Shown here in pieces: positions 30,198 to 39,954 of a DNA stretch of 64,000 nucleotides. The position numbers and the translations under genes were made by a program. The notes beneath the pieces are model-generated. The model was not told where the DNA came from, did no database searches, and saw only the letters and a program-made list of their open reading frames with translations. Location: contig JBEONO010000020.1 of assembly GCA_040544425.1 (NCBI GenBank), forward strand, positions 1 to 64,000. The letters are read 5' to 3'. Position 1 is the stretch's first letter; each line of letters begins with the position of its first letter. This DNA is from Solimicrobium sp040544425 (lineage in GTDB: Bacteria > Pseudomonadota > Gammaproteobacteria > Burkholderiales > Burkholderiaceae_D).

Positions 30198-30360
30198 TCA
30201 AATTATACATCAAGCGCCCCACCCCAAAAAGCTGTCAGCGAAAAGAAATTTGAGTTCGCCGGCAAATTTATGGAAATGTCATTGCATGCTTGACTGCAGG
30301 CGCTGAAGATTTGCCCGCTGAGGGCGATCAAGTGATGGCTTATTGATAAGCCTTGATCCG

Positions 30361-31182
30361 TTATCGATACAAATTGATTTCATCACGGGTTTGCTGCGCG
30401 ACACGCCGCGCGGCCTCTACAAACGATTCCCCATCGCGGGGTTTTGCAAACAGGATCGCCCGCGAGGAATTAATCATCATGCCGCCTTTTGCTGTTTTCC
30501 CGGCCGCGACGGTCGCCGCTATGTCCCCGCCCTGCGCGCCGATTCCCGGTACCAGTAGCGGCATGTCGCCGACTATCTTGCGCACCTTCTGGATTTCTTC
30601 CGGAAAGGTCGCGCCCACCACCAGGCTGCATTGCCCGTTGCTGTTCCACTTGTTTGCGACCAGGTCAGCCACATGCTGGTACAGAGGGCGACCATTGACC
30701 TGCAGGAATTGCAGATCCGAACCGCCCGGATTGGAAGTGCGACACAATACGATGCAGCCTTTGTCATGCCACTCTAAATAAGGCACAACAGAATCAAACC
30801 CCATATACGGATTGACCGTTACCGCGTCAGCGCCATATCGCTCAAATGCTTCCCGCGCGTACTGCTCCGCTGTGGCACCGATATCGCCGCGTTTGGCATC
30901 CAGAATAATCGGCAAGTGCGGGTAATGCACACGCAGATAGCTGCAAATTTTTTCGAGTTGCGGCTCGGCACGCAATGCAGAAAAATAGGCGATCTGGGGT
31001 TTGAAGGCGCAAACCAGGTCAGCGCTGGAATCGATGATGGCGCGGCAAAATTCAAAGATGCCATCAGATTGAGTTTGAAACTGCGCAGGCAGTTTGCTGA
31101 TATCCGGGTCCAGGCCAACGCACAGCAAAGAATTATTTTTCTGCCAGGCTTCGGTAAGTTTGGAAATGTAGGATTTAGTCAC
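30361..31182 (-). CDS. pyrF: Orotidine 5'-phosphate decarboxylase (type 2)
   Basis: 273 aa, the longer type-2 form common in betaproteobacteria and mycobacteria. It makes UMP from [17 protein letters not shown] and the catalytic LDAKRGDIG (residues near 93-101) are clear, with [14 protein letters not shown] and [10 protein letters not shown] later. It lies 196 bp upstream of pyrG on the same strand; the gap holds a weak hairpin (GGCTTATCAATAAGCC, 30336-30351) but no sure terminator. Confidence 0.96.
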   Translation of the reverse strand: MTKSYISKLTEAWQKNNSLLCVGLDPDISKLPAQFQTQSDGIFEFCRAIIDSSADLVCAFKPQIAYFSALRAEPQLEKICSYLRVHYPHLPIILDAKRGDIGATAEQYAREAFERYGADAVTVNPYMGFDSVVPYLEWHDKGCIVLCRTSNPGGSDLQFLQVNGRPLYQHVADLVANKWNSNGQCSLVVGATFPEEIQKVRKIVGDMPLLVPGIGAQGGDIAATVAAGKTAKGGMMINSSRAILFAKPRDGESFVEAARRVAQQTRDEINLYR

Positions 31183-31230
31183 TTGGTTTTCTCACGTAAG
31201 AGAGATTGGTCTTTAAAGCTCAGCGCTGAG

Positions 31231-31662
31231 CTACTTAATCAGATGCAGTGCCTGCTTCCCATTTTGAACTGCGTCAACGACTAATCGTTTATCAAATGTT
31301 GCCAATTGACCGCCATAGGAACTGGCTAATGCCAATAAATAGGTATCAGTTAAATGTTCAGAATTAAGTAAGCTTTTTGCATGCACACGAGCTGTTTCGC
31401 GCAAACTAATGTTGTCTGCCCAAAACACATGTCCTGGCAATTCACATAAACCTTTTAGTGACCGCAAGACTGCAACTGGATTTCCAGGCGAATTTGGATA
31501 ACGAGCATTACCAACTATTCTAAGCACGCCATTTTCAGTAATGGGACATGTTGCCCATTCTTTGCAGCCTTTCCCAGCGAACCAATTATGTGCAGCATCA
31601 TGGCAAATGTGTGCAGGATCGATCAATGCAATCAAGACGTTCACGTCAAGCAGATAACGCAT
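31231..31662 (-). CDS. vapC: VapC-type PIN-domain toxin
   Basis: 143 aa. A PIN ribonuclease, probably cutting tRNA or rRNA when free of its antitoxin. The acidic site is complete: Asp6, Glu43, Asp106 (HLTDTYLL) and Asp124 (ATFDKRL). Its start shares one base with the antitoxin stop (TGATG). The pair is set between pyrF and the DyP peroxidase gene. Confidence 0.9.
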   Translation of the reverse strand: MRYLLDVNVLIALIDPAHICHDAAHNWFAGKGCKEWATCPITENGVLRIVGNARYPNSPGNPVAVLRSLKGLCELPGHVFWADNISLRETARVHAKSLLNSEHLTDTYLLALASSYGGQLATFDKRLVVDAVQNGKQALHLIK

Positions 31663-31904
31663 CAGTTCAGATCATCACGAAGTTGATTGACAATTTCCAA
31701 CGTCACCACGCCTGCATCAGATCGCACTGGCAAAAGCGGGATTCCATTTCGCTTGCTTTTGCCAATTCGTTTACCTGCAGACCCAGGTTGAAGCGCCTGT
31801 CGCGCCAATTCTGAAAGAACCTCGCCAACCGTTTTGTGTTGTCGTTCAGCCAGACCTTTCGCAGCCGCCAGTACATCATCATCAATTGAAAGAGTTGTTC
31901 TCAT
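31662..31904 (-). CDS. vapB: VapB-type ribbon-helix-helix antitoxin
   Basis: 80 aa from ATG 31904, giving MRTTLSIDDDVLAAAKGLA, the usual start of this family; the longer frame to 31934 is unlikely. The first 45 residues form a ribbon-helix-helix DNA-binding domain. The C-terminus (GIPLLPVRSDAGVVTLEIVNQL) is the part expected to wrap the toxin. Such antitoxins usually repress their own operon together with the toxin. Confidence 0.88.
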   Translation of the reverse strand: MRTTLSIDDDVLAAAKGLAERQHKTVGEVLSELARQALQPGSAGKRIGKSKRNGIPLLPVRSDAGVVTLEIVNQLRDDLN

Positions 31905-31949
31905 GATTACCGTCCACCTGTGGAGATGCATCAAACATCACGCATCATT

Positions 31950-32837
31950 CTAATTTAAAATCAGCGATAAATCCAGCACCCCATCGCGCATCGGCGGACA
32001 CCAAAAATAACTGCCGGTTTGCGGCTGACTGAAACTGAACAATCCATCCACGATGCCGTCTTCCGCACCAGACATCCGTTTCAATTGCACTTCAAAGGCG
32101 TCCAAAGTCTTGCCAAATGCGGCAAAGTAAAATCCTGATTGTTCGCCTTGCGACCACGGCATCGAACGACGCAACACAAAGGCTTCCGGCTCAAAACTTT
32201 CCTGCGCAGTACGTTTGACGTGCGCCGATTCCGGGGCATCATCGAGTTCTTCATTGTCACTGATGCGTCTGCCGATGACATTATCCTGCTGCCCGGTGCT
32301 CATCGAATTAAATTGATCCCAGTGATGCAGCCACAGCTGCACCGCTACAAAACTGGCGCCATCTTGCCCTTCTCCCTGATCGCGCACGATAGCCGCATCA
32401 AGTGCTGCCAGATCCACCGGGTTTTCGGTGCCGTCTTCGTAGCCGGTCAAATCGCGGCCGCTGTCAAACTTGAATGCGTCAACACAGCCAACCAATTCAA
32501 ACGCATCAGACAAGGCATCAACCACCAGCCGTGTCTGCTTAACCAATGCGCCTCGCTCGCTCTCGCGCAACCAGCACCAGATTGCGGCCTTATTTACTGG
32601 CAAAGTTACTTTCGCATTTTTAAAAACCGGAAAATCACGCAAGTTCTTCACTTGCTTGTTTAACGCGACGACGGTGCTCAATCCGATGCCGAGCACAATT
32701 TTGTCGCCATCAACCAGCCGGGCAACCTGCTGCAATGCCCCTCGGTAGTCGGCACCGGAACGCAGATTAAAGCTCAGATAATTGGCATGCGCAGGAATCG
32801 CCTGAAGTATTCCTTGCTGGATATTTGATTCAGTCAT
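31950..32837 (-). CDS. DyP-type haem peroxidase
   Basis: 295 aa. The GxxDG motif is present (GYEDGTENP, Asp135). The haem ligand is probably His206 (SAHVKRTAQ), and a distal Arg is in VLRRSMPW (223-224). There is no signal peptide, so it is cytoplasmic or cargo of an encapsulin-like shell, though no shell gene is near. It overlaps the preceding HAD gene by 8 bp, the last of the run rbgA-dcd-dacB-HAD-DyP. The physiological substrate is unknown. Confidence 0.93.
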   Translation of the reverse strand: MTESNIQQGILQAIPAHANYLSFNLRSGADYRGALQQVARLVDGDKIVLGIGLSTVVALNKQVKNLRDFPVFKNAKVTLPVNKAAIWCWLRESERGALVKQTRLVVDALSDAFELVGCVDAFKFDSGRDLTGYEDGTENPVDLAALDAAIVRDQGEGQDGASFVAVQLWLHHWDQFNSMSTGQQDNVIGRRISDNEELDDAPESAHVKRTAQESFEPEAFVLRRSMPWSQGEQSGFYFAAFGKTLDAFEVQLKRMSGAEDGIVDGLFSFSQPQTGSYFWCPPMRDGVLDLSLILN

Positions 32838-33492
32838 ACGAGTCCTTCAATAAAGCGTGTATTTCGTGCGTCAATTCATCGACCGATTCCACGACCCGAT
32901 ACGCACCATCAAACGGAAAATCCAACATCATTTTATGACGCAGTACGATGCAGCGAATTCCCGCTTCCTGCGCCGCCTGCAACCCGCGTGGTGAATCTTC
33001 AATCACCAGACATTTCGACGCAGCCAATCCCAATTTTGTCAGGCCCAACAAATACGGCTCGGGAGACGGCTTGCTGACACTGACCATCTCGTCGGTGATC
33101 ACAAAACGAAAATGGCGCACAAAATCCAGACGGTCGTGGATCAAATCAAAATGCTCGCGTTTCGATGAGGTCACGATGCCCATCGGCACCTGCGCGGCCA
33201 GGCCGGTCAGCAATGCCCCGACTCCCTCAATCGCCAGCTCGGTATTGGCCTGCAGGTATTGCGTATATAACTGGTCGCGTTCCACGCGCAGTTGCCGGAT
33301 TTGCTCAGGCGTGTGTTCGGTCAATAAATGCCAGGCACCGTGATTTTTAGTCAGATACCAGTCAAAAAAATGCTGTTCGGTGAGGTCGATATCAAAGCGC
33401 GCAAACAGATCCCGATTGGCCTGAAAAAATAATTTTTCGGTGTGCACCAGCACGCCATCGTTGTCCCACAAGATTCCTTCAACCATGGTCAT
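32830..33492 (-). CDS. HAD-superfamily phosphatase
   Basis: 220 aa; an internal ATG at 33486 could be the real start (MVEGILWDNDG). Motif I is WDNDGVLVHTE: the first Asp is kept, and the usual D-x-D is D-N-D. Motif II is MGIVTSSKREH, motif III the Lys in KPSPEPYL, and motif IV EDSPRG. The cap is the small helical type of the beta-phosphoglucomutase/CbbY group. The substrate cannot be stated. It overlaps dacB by 14 bp and the peroxidase by 8 bp, so it is part of one transcript. Confidence 0.88.
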   Translation of the reverse strand: MTMVEGILWDNDGVLVHTEKLFFQANRDLFARFDIDLTEQHFFDWYLTKNHGAWHLLTEHTPEQIRQLRVERDQLYTQYLQANTELAIEGVGALLTGLAAQVPMGIVTSSKREHFDLIHDRLDFVRHFRFVITDEMVSVSKPSPEPYLLGLTKLGLAASKCLVIEDSPRGLQAAQEAGIRCIVLRHKMMLDFPFDGAYRVVESVDELTHEIHALLKDSYD

Positions 33493-34924
33493 AAACCCAT
33501 TGCATTAATTCATCCTGAGCGGCTTCAGTTTGTCTGGCATTTTTGTCATTCACAAAACAGACAATCACATACCGCCTGCCTGACACAGCCTGCAGGTAAC
33601 CGGCAAAATTGCGCACCCCTTCCAAACCGCCCGTCTTTAGATGGGCATGGCCGGCCACGCTCAGACTTGCCGCCCGTTTTTGCATCGTGCCATCCACACC
33701 CAACAGCGGTAGCGATGCCATGAACTCGGGCATGACAGTCGAGGCAAATGCATGATTTAACATGCGCCCCATTTGCGCAGGACTGATCCGCGCATTACGC
33801 GACAATCCGCTGCCGTTGTCCAGCTGCAGTCCCTCTGCTTCGATACCCAATCGCGCAAACCATAATTGCGTCAACTGGGCGGCGCGCTGAGCATTCGCCG
33901 GAGACTGTGCGGCTTCTTTATCCAGTGTCAGCATTACCAGACGCGCCATCACATTGTTGCTGTATTTATTCATGTCACGCAGGATGTCCGGCAGAGGTTC
34001 GGATTGCATATCAGTCACTGGCTGAGCTGCGACCGGCACGACGCCGGGAACGACGTTGCCGTCCAATTGCCCACCCAGCTCTTTCCACAAGCCTCGAAAC
34101 AGGACCCCGACATAATCACCGTGTGACAATGGGTAGGGTTGCAACATCCAGGTTTTTTCTTCGCAGCCAAGCGGATAGCTGCCGCTCAGATTTATTTTGA
34201 TTTGCTGATTCACCAGACTAAAGGTCGGCGTCAGTTTGCTGCGCCAATCGCCGCACGCGCCGGATACAAGTGTCACGTTGACTGCACTTTGCAACGCTAA
34301 CGGCGTTTGAGATTCAACCCGCAAGCTATTGCCATCTGGCCGCAATACCAGACTGAGTACATTGAAATTTACCAGCATCGGGTCTGGACCAACATTGTAG
34401 GGACGGGTGGGATCGCCATCAAATTCGGCGGCGTCAAAAACCTGCGGTTCCATCCACGCATTGTCGATGACCAGATTTCCCTGAATTTCCCGTATCCCCT
34501 TGGCGCGGATCTGCCGCAGCAGCGTCCAGAAATTTTCCAGCACCAGATGTGGATCGCCTCCGCCCTGCAAAATCAGGTCACCGACCAGGACATCGCCATC
34601 CAGATGCCCCGTCATATACACCGAGGTTTTCCACGCATAGCCCGCACCCAGCATATCGAGCGCAGCGTAACTGGTTACCAGTTTCATCGTGGAAGCCGGT
34701 TGCATGGGCGCATTGGCGCGCCAGCTGATGAGCGGCACGCCCGAGGATGAATTTGGGGAAATTTCCTGCACATAGACCCCCATCGATTCGGGCATCACAT
34801 GCACTTTTTGGAGGGACTGCACGACATTGGCAGGCAGTTCCTGCGCGCACAATGGAGCAAGGTGACAGAACAGGCAAACAAAGAATACCCGGAAAAGGCT
34901 CATCTTCAATGTCTGCAGGATCAT
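33479..34924 (-). CDS. dacB: D-alanyl-D-alanine carboxypeptidase/endopeptidase (PBP4 type)
   Basis: 481 aa with a signal peptide (residues about 1-28; M8 is an alternative start). It is a class C low-mass penicillin-binding protein, periplasmic, trimming or cutting peptidoglycan cross-links. The three active-site motifs are Ser78-Thr-Met-Lys81, Ser322-Asn-Asn324 and Lys430-Thr-Gly432. The large insertion between motifs 1 and 2 is present. It starts 2 bp after the dcd stop. Confidence 0.95.
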   Translation of the reverse strand: MILQTLKMSLFRVFFVCLFCHLAPLCAQELPANVVQSLQKVHVMPESMGVYVQEISPNSSSGVPLISWRANAPMQPASTMKLVTSYAALDMLGAGYAWKTSVYMTGHLDGDVLVGDLILQGGGDPHLVLENFWTLLRQIRAKGIREIQGNLVIDNAWMEPQVFDAAEFDGDPTRPYNVGPDPMLVNFNVLSLVLRPDGNSLRVESQTPLALQSAVNVTLVSGACGDWRSKLTPTFSLVNQQIKINLSGSYPLGCEEKTWMLQPYPLSHGDYVGVLFRGLWKELGGQLDGNVVPGVVPVAAQPVTDMQSEPLPDILRDMNKYSNNVMARLVMLTLDKEAAQSPANAQRAAQLTQLWFARLGIEAEGLQLDNGSGLSRNARISPAQMGRMLNHAFASTVMPEFMASLPLLGVDGTMQKRAASLSVAGHAHLKTGGLEGVRNFAGYLQAVSGRRYVIVCFVNDKNARQTEAAQDELMQWVYDHG

Positions 34925-34926
34925 GG

Positions 34927-35493
34927 TTATGCCTTGGGCAGCGTTACACCAACCTGGCCCTGGTACTTACCATTGCGGTCTTTGTAGGACATCTCACACA
35001 CTTCATCACTTTCAAAAAACAGCACTTGTGCGCACCCTTCGCCAGCATAAATTTTTGCCGGTAGTGGCGTCGTGTTGGAAAATTCCAGGGTTACATAGCC
35101 TTCCCACTCGGGTTCAAACGGCGTGACATTGACAATGATGCCGCACCGCGCGTAGGTCGATTTACCGAGGCAAATCGTCAACACGTTGCGCGGAATCCGG
35201 AAATACTCGACCGTGCGTGCCAGTGCGAATGAGTTCGGCGGAATGATGCAGACGTCGCCCTGAAAATCGACGAATGATTTCTCATCAAAATTTTTCGGAT
35301 CGACGATGGTGCTGTTAATGTTGGTGAAAATTTTGAATTCGTTGGCACAGCGAATATCGTAGCCATACGATGAGGTGCCGTAGCTGACGATCTTCTGCCC
35401 ATCCTGCATGCGCACCTGGCCAGGTTCGAATGGTTCGATCATATTGGTTTGCTGCGCCATGCGGCGTATCCATGCGTCTGATTTAATACTCAT
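34927..35493 (-). CDS. dcd: dCTP deaminase
   Basis: 188 aa from ATG 35493; another ATG is one codon upstream. It turns dCTP into dUTP for thymidylate synthesis. [36 protein letters not shown] and [17 protein letters not shown] are typical, with the catalytic Glu in the last. It is followed 2 bp later by dacB. Confidence 0.97.
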   Translation of the reverse strand: MSIKSDAWIRRMAQQTNMIEPFEPGQVRMQDGQKIVSYGTSSYGYDIRCANEFKIFTNINSTIVDPKNFDEKSFVDFQGDVCIIPPNSFALARTVEYFRIPRNVLTICLGKSTYARCGIIVNVTPFEPEWEGYVTLEFSNTTPLPAKIYAGEGCAQVLFFESDEVCEMSYKDRNGKYQGQVGVTLPKA

Positions 35494-35548
35494 CACTGTT
35501 CCAATCCAAAATATTTTTCGCGGTAGATCAATTCATTCTTTGACTGCT

Positions 35549-36502
35549 TTATTCTTTGCCCGAATCCGTGAACACGGTGTCCCTGCCCTGCTCACCAACT
35601 TCGGTATCGGTGACCTTGCCCTGTCCCAGCAACACCGGCGGGACATAATTGGCCAATAAAATTTCCCGGCTTTGCGGCGTTTCCAGAGTGACTCGGCCCA
35701 AGGCGCCGCTACGGTAATCCAGCAGCAAGGTGTGCGCCGCCTTTTCAAAATCCCACTCACCGCCTTTGAGTCGATAGCCACGTTTTTTGGCCACGCCTTC
35801 AATCACGTCAACCGCATCGATACCGGCCACATCCATCCCGTAGCGATTGGTCAGATACTGCGGATAACGCGCCAACACCAGTTCAGCCAGGAAGGTGGCG
35901 ACCTCTTCTTCAATCAAGGCATTTACGCCAACTGCGTGGCTGGCAGCCAGCATCAGACCGTCAGTAGGATGGGCAATTTTGGGCCACAACATACCCGGGG
36001 TATCCACCAGAATCATGTTTTTACCGAGATATAAACGCTGCTGGACTTTTGTCACTGCTGGTTCGTCGCCGACCGGCGCAACACGTTTTTTGAGCAAGGC
36101 ATTCATTAATGTCGATTTGCCGACGTTGGGTATGCCCATAATCATCATGCGCAGCGGCTTGGTGGGCACGGCGCGATGCGGGGCCAGTGCCAGGCAGAAT
36201 CCGGTCACCTTGGCGACATCGGATGGTTTCTTGCAGCTGAGCGCGACGGCCTTGACACCTTTCTGGGCATTGTAAAACGCCAGCCAGGCTGCGGTTGCAT
36301 CGGGATCAGCCAGATCACTTTTATTTAAAATCTTCAGACAGGGACGTTGGCGGAAATTGCGCAACTGTTCGACCATCGGATTGCAACTTGCCTGCGGAAT
36401 GCGCGCATCAAGCACTTCGATGACCAGGTCGGTGTTTTCCATGGTCTCCGCCGCTTTTTTGCGGGCGGCGTTCATGTGACCGGGGAACCATTGTATTGAC
36501 AT
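35549..36502 (-). CDS. ylqF: Ribosome biogenesis GTPase YlqF/RbgA
   Basis: 317 aa from the ATG that gives MSIQWFPGHMNAARKK; three codons upstream is another ATG. It is a circularly permuted GTPase for late large-subunit assembly: the NKSD motif (LNKSDLAD) precedes the P-loop GIPNVGKST and DTPGM. A C-terminal YlqF helical domain follows. It is the first gene of the run to the DyP peroxidase. Confidence 0.95.
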   Translation of the reverse strand: MSIQWFPGHMNAARKKAAETMENTDLVIEVLDARIPQASCNPMVEQLRNFRQRPCLKILNKSDLADPDATAAWLAFYNAQKGVKAVALSCKKPSDVAKVTGFCLALAPHRAVPTKPLRMMIMGIPNVGKSTLMNALLKKRVAPVGDEPAVTKVQQRLYLGKNMILVDTPGMLWPKIAHPTDGLMLAASHAVGVNALIEEEVATFLAELVLARYPQYLTNRYGMDVAGIDAVDVIEGVAKKRGYRLKGGEWDFEKAAHTLLLDYRSGALGRVTLETPQSREILLANYVPPVLLGQGKVTDTEVGEQGRDTVFTDSGKE

Positions 36503-36685
36503 GCTGTTCACTTGCTAAAATTCAAACCGCTATTGTACGGATTTCTGTCATTGGAGACGATCAAGAATGATTCAATCTCGAAGAAAATCCACGAATTACC
36601 TGCAAAAGCGTCTGAAATATTGGTGAAATTGCATTTTTTGTTAACGTTAGCCCGGTATTGTCACGCGTAGTCTGGACTTGCGAAG

Positions 36686-36713
36686 ATAAAAAATGCGCCC
36701 TGGGGCGCATTTT
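36686..36713 (-). terminator. Intrinsic terminator of the OmpA-family gene
   Basis: AAAATGCGCC and GGCGCATTTT pair around CTGG (stem about 36690-36712), followed on the minus strand by a run of T. It is 11 bp past the stop at 36724. Confidence 0.9.
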
Positions 36714-36723
36714 GTTGTTCCAC

Positions 36724-37884
36724 TTATTTCGTGCCAGTTACTTCCAGATCGACTCGTCGGTCAGGTTGCAAACAGGCGATCAAAGCTTTGGTCTTTTTAT
36801 TGCCCTTGCAATCTTCTGGCTTGGTGACAGGGTCCGCTCCATCAACACCGACTGCGTTGATTTTTTCAGCGGGAATACCGGCAGAATCGATCAGATATTT
36901 CTTCACCGTTTCAGCGCGTTTGGTCGACAGAATCATGTTATCGGCATGCGAGCCAATTCGATCGGTATGACCCGTCACCGTAATGTGGTCAAAGCTGGTG
37001 CCACGCAGCTTGGCAGAGAAATCATCAATCGCCTGACGGCCTTCCGGTTTGATGTCTGACTGATTAAAGCCGAACAGGGAATCGGCCGAGAATGAAACTT
37101 TCATTGGCGCTGCCGGCGGTGCTGGCATTGGAGCTGGCGCAGGCGCTGGCACAACTTCGACAATTGGTGCCGGTGCGGGCGCAACAGGCACTGGCGCTAC
37201 TGCATGCATCTGAGTCTGTTGACCAAATCGATAAGTCAGACCGACAGAATACAGATCGACATCGCCTTTATTGCCGATTGCATCATCGACCCGATTTCGC
37301 TCAGCTTCCAGACGTATTGCCAACGCCTGGGTGAGTCGATATTGCAGACCCAGTCCAAATTTGTAGTTCAGGCTTCGCTTGCTTGGATTGGGATCCGTGA
37401 TTGCGACTATGCCTGATGCGCTGAAGTTATCACGCGCCTGTGCATAGTTCATGCCGACCCGACCGAACACGGAAAAGTTTTCAGTTAATGGAATAAATCC
37501 CAGCAGATCGAGATTCAAGCCTTTCAATCTGATGTCACCATTGACAGTGCCAGCCGGCACCGTGGTTGCCAGGTAACTGAATTTACCCAAATCAAAGAAG
37601 CCGGCTTCAATCGCAAAGTTGTCGTTGATCTGGTAGCCACCGTAAACTTTGTAGCCCGTGTCGCGGTTATCGTCGCTGATCGACACAGACGTTGCGCCGT
37701 CGTAGATCAATACGTCGTGAATGCTGTTGTTATCAATTTTCGCTTTGGATTGGCCAATGTTTGCACCCATATACCAGGCTGCCGAATTTTGTGAGTTGGA
37801 CGAGTCCGTCGAATTTTGTGCTACTGCAAACGGCGTCACGCATGTCGCGGCCGCCAGCAGGGTCAGAGATCCTAAATGTTTCAT
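36724..37884 (-). CDS. OmpA-family outer membrane protein
   Basis: 386 aa. The signal peptide ends near AVAQ (residue 23). Residues 30-225 have alternating strands ending in YRFGQ, an eight-stranded barrel of the OmpA/OmpW kind. A Pro/Ala linker (APVPVAPAPAPIVEV) leads to an OmpA-C domain that binds peptidoglycan (FNQSDIKPEGRQAID, VTGHTDRIGS, RRVDLEVTGTK). GAGGAG is just upstream of the ATG. It should span the outer membrane and hold it to the wall. It is downstream of the ice-binding lipoprotein, with a hairpin between. Confidence 0.93.
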   Translation of the reverse strand: MKHLGSLTLLAAATCVTPFAVAQNSTDSSNSQNSAAWYMGANIGQSKAKIDNNSIHDVLIYDGATSVSISDDNRDTGYKVYGGYQINDNFAIEAGFFDLGKFSYLATTVPAGTVNGDIRLKGLNLDLLGFIPLTENFSVFGRVGMNYAQARDNFSASGIVAITDPNPSKRSLNYKFGLGLQYRLTQALAIRLEAERNRVDDAIGNKGDVDLYSVGLTYRFGQQTQMHAVAPVPVAPAPAPIVEVVPAPAPAPMPAPPAAPMKVSFSADSLFGFNQSDIKPEGRQAIDDFSAKLRGTSFDHITVTGHTDRIGSHADNMILSTKRAETVKKYLIDSAGIPAEKINAVGVDGADPVTKPEDCKGNKKTKALIACLQPDRRVDLEVTGTK

Positions 37885-37937
37885 TTTTTGCTCCTCAATA
37901 TTTTATAAAATCAATTCTTTAAATTTTTTTCGGGTCT

Positions 37938-37979
37938 TGCCAGGTCTTTACCGGATGGCAAAGACCTGGCAGGTTTTTT
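37938..37979. terminator. Perfect 12-bp hairpin between two minus-strand genes
   Basis: TGCCAGGTCTTT (37938-37949) pairs with AAAGACCTGGCA (37960-37971), loop 10 nt. A T run follows on the plus strand (37974-37979), overlapping the stop codon region of the minus-strand gene. Its T run thus faces opposite to both neighbours. It may stop antisense transcription or act as an RNA stability element. Confidence 0.55.
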
Positions 37980-39954
37980 ATGGCGAAGGAACATTCACGA
38001 CGGTGTTGACGACCGTGACTGATGCGCCCAGGGACAAGGCCCGGCCATTTAACGTAACCAATGCGACATTGCCTGCTGTTGAGATCGTAACGCCCGATTG
38101 CGAGATAATCGTTCCAACCATGGTTCCGCCACCGCCAGCATTGATCGTTGCCGCGCTGCCGACCTGCCAGAACACGTTCTTGGCCTGTGCACCGTTAGCC
38201 AGAATGATGCTTGCCGGAGCAGCAGCACCTGGACCGCCAACAATCAGCGTGCTGGCCATTTGGAATACCCACACCGCATTCGCATTACCCTGTGCATCGA
38301 GAGTCAAATTACCGCCTTCAATCATGAACGATCCGGAGGCGGCAGTGTAGTCACCTGGCGCCAGAGTCAAATTGGCGAGATTACCGGCGCCGGGATTAGG
38401 GCCAGCGGGCATTGCCACTAACTGGTTATAAGCGGCCAAGGTGTCGGCGCGCGCTGCAAAGGCAACTTGTTCCGTGCTCGCATTCGCTTCAGCACATCCG
38501 GCAGGCGGGGTAGATAGTTTAGTAAAGATCAAGCCATTGACTGCGCCAATATTCAATGGCTTTTCGTCATAGCTGCAGTTAGGTTGAGTATCATGAAATC
38601 CGGTCACCAGAGTTGATCCAGCAGTTGTCCCTATATTGCCATTGATGACTGTGTAGATTCCCCGATTGGTCATCCCTGCGCCGCCGCCAAATTCGCCAAA
38701 TGTCGAGGCACTGCCAAGATTGATTACCGGCGGAACCGTGCAGGAAGCAGCAGTGAAATTCCATTTGTAGTTGGCCACCATCGTGTCGGCAGGTGCCGCC
38801 AGATCTGCCACACCGTTCGCTCCACCGACAATCGTTGCCGTGTAAGTTTGACCTGCGACGAGCGCTACCGGCGTAAAGGTCGCGATCGTTCCGGTCGACG
38901 CATCTAACACTACTGAACTGGCCGCAACATGGGTGAATGCTGGCGCTGGTCCGGTAATCACAAAGGTCGCATTATTGACCTTGGTCGGATCCATACGTAA
39001 ACCTGCAGGAAGACCGAATTGCGCATTGATTGCTGCGTTTGTGCAAACACCGTTTGCATTCGCGCCGGGGTTGGTCGATACCACAGTGACATGGGCGACC
39101 GGCGTAGCGGTACCTGCTGTAAATTTCCATACATAATTACTCGCCGCTGGCAATGCGGCCTGATTTCCGCCCAATGCATTGCTTGCCAAATCTGTCGCAC
39201 CGGTAGTAATCGTTGCGGTATATAAAGTTCCCACTGCCAAAGCTGCTGAAGGAGAAAAGACTGCCGTTCTGCTGCCGGTGATATAACTCACGTTTCCAGA
39301 CGGTGCCACACAAGGTGCCGTGCAGCTCAAGGTAAAACTGGAACCGCTGATTGAAGCCGGTGCCATATCCTGGCTGAAGCTTGCCGATATTGCGGCATTA
39401 GCCGCCAGCGTTGCCGGTGGAGTTGCTGTCAGCGGCGCGGTCATGATGACACTCGGTCGGGTGGCGCTGGTTGTCAGTCCGGTTGTGAAGCACCAGCTAT
39501 AAGGACTTGTTAAAGCAAGGCCTGTCGTTAAGCTCTTGACACCAGTTACGGTAGCCGTGTACAAGGTGCCGGGCATAAGTACAGTTCCAGTGGCTAACGT
39601 GAGGGATGCAATTGAATTGGTCGGATCCAGTGCCACAGTTCCGACGGGGCTAACGCAGGGAGACGAGCAGGTCAAGGTAAAGCTGGCCGTGCCGGTTATC
39701 GGCGCCACCGGCTCGCTGAACGAAGCGACGATAATGACGTTGTTTAACGGAACGCCAGTAGAGTTGTTTGCTGGCGCTACTGCAGACACTGTTGGCGCAG
39801 CAATGACTACCGGGGGCGTGACCGGTACGACCGTATCTGTGTTCAAACCCAATATTGGTGCCTGGCCGCCGCTGCCGCAGGCAGCCAAAACAGCACAGCA
39901 CAGCAGCGCGCCAATGATTGGCATGGCCCTGCTAATTTCTCTAAGACTTTTCAT
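37978..39954 (-). CDS. Ice-binding-like (DUF3494) lipoprotein with Big_5-type Ig domains
   Basis: 658 aa from ATG 39954 with GGAG 7 nt upstream; the longer frame to 40053 is unlikely. Lipobox Leu-Ala-Ala-Cys26. Three Big_5-like domains of about 110-120 aa (starting with patterns such as VSAVAPANNSTGVPLNN) span about 50-420. The last 210 residues match the DUF3494 ice-binding fold (LGSASTFGEFGGGAGMTNRG, GDYTAASGSFMIEGGNLTLD, AVWVFQMASTLIVG, NVFWQVGSAATI). Such proteins stick to ice or limit its growth; lipid-anchored forms with Ig stalks may act as ice adhesins. It is divergent from the membrane protein and DesKR genes. Confidence 0.9.
   Translation of the reverse strand: MKSLREISRAMPIIGALLCCAVLAACGSGGQAPILGLNTDTVVPVTPPVVIAAPTVSAVAPANNSTGVPLNNVIIVASFSEPVAPITGTASFTLTCSSPCVSPVGTVALDPTNSIASLTLATGTVLMPGTLYTATVTGVKSLTTGLALTSPYSWCFTTGLTTSATRPSVIMTAPLTATPPATLAANAAISASFSQDMAPASISGSSFTLSCTAPCVAPSGNVSYITGSRTAVFSPSAALAVGTLYTATITTGATDLASNALGGNQAALPAASNYVWKFTAGTATPVAHVTVVSTNPGANANGVCTNAAINAQFGLPAGLRMDPTKVNNATFVITGPAPAFTHVAASSVVLDASTGTIATFTPVALVAGQTYTATIVGGANGVADLAAPADTMVANYKWNFTAASCTVPPVINLGSASTFGEFGGGAGMTNRGIYTVINGNIGTTAGSTLVTGFHDTQPNCSYDEKPLNIGAVNGLIFTKLSTPPAGCAEANASTEQVAFAARADTLAAYNQLVAMPAGPNPGAGNLANLTLAPGDYTAASGSFMIEGGNLTLDAQGNANAVWVFQMASTLIVGGPGAAAPASIILANGAQAKNVFWQVGSAATINAGGGGTMVGTIISQSGVTISTAGNVALVTLNGRALSLGASVTVVNTVVNVPSP

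Noticed and set aside
37174..37260. Possible fusion of a barrel protein and OmpA domain by rearrangement
   Set aside because: A barrel, a Pro/Ala linker and an OmpA-C domain is the normal OmpA-family layout.
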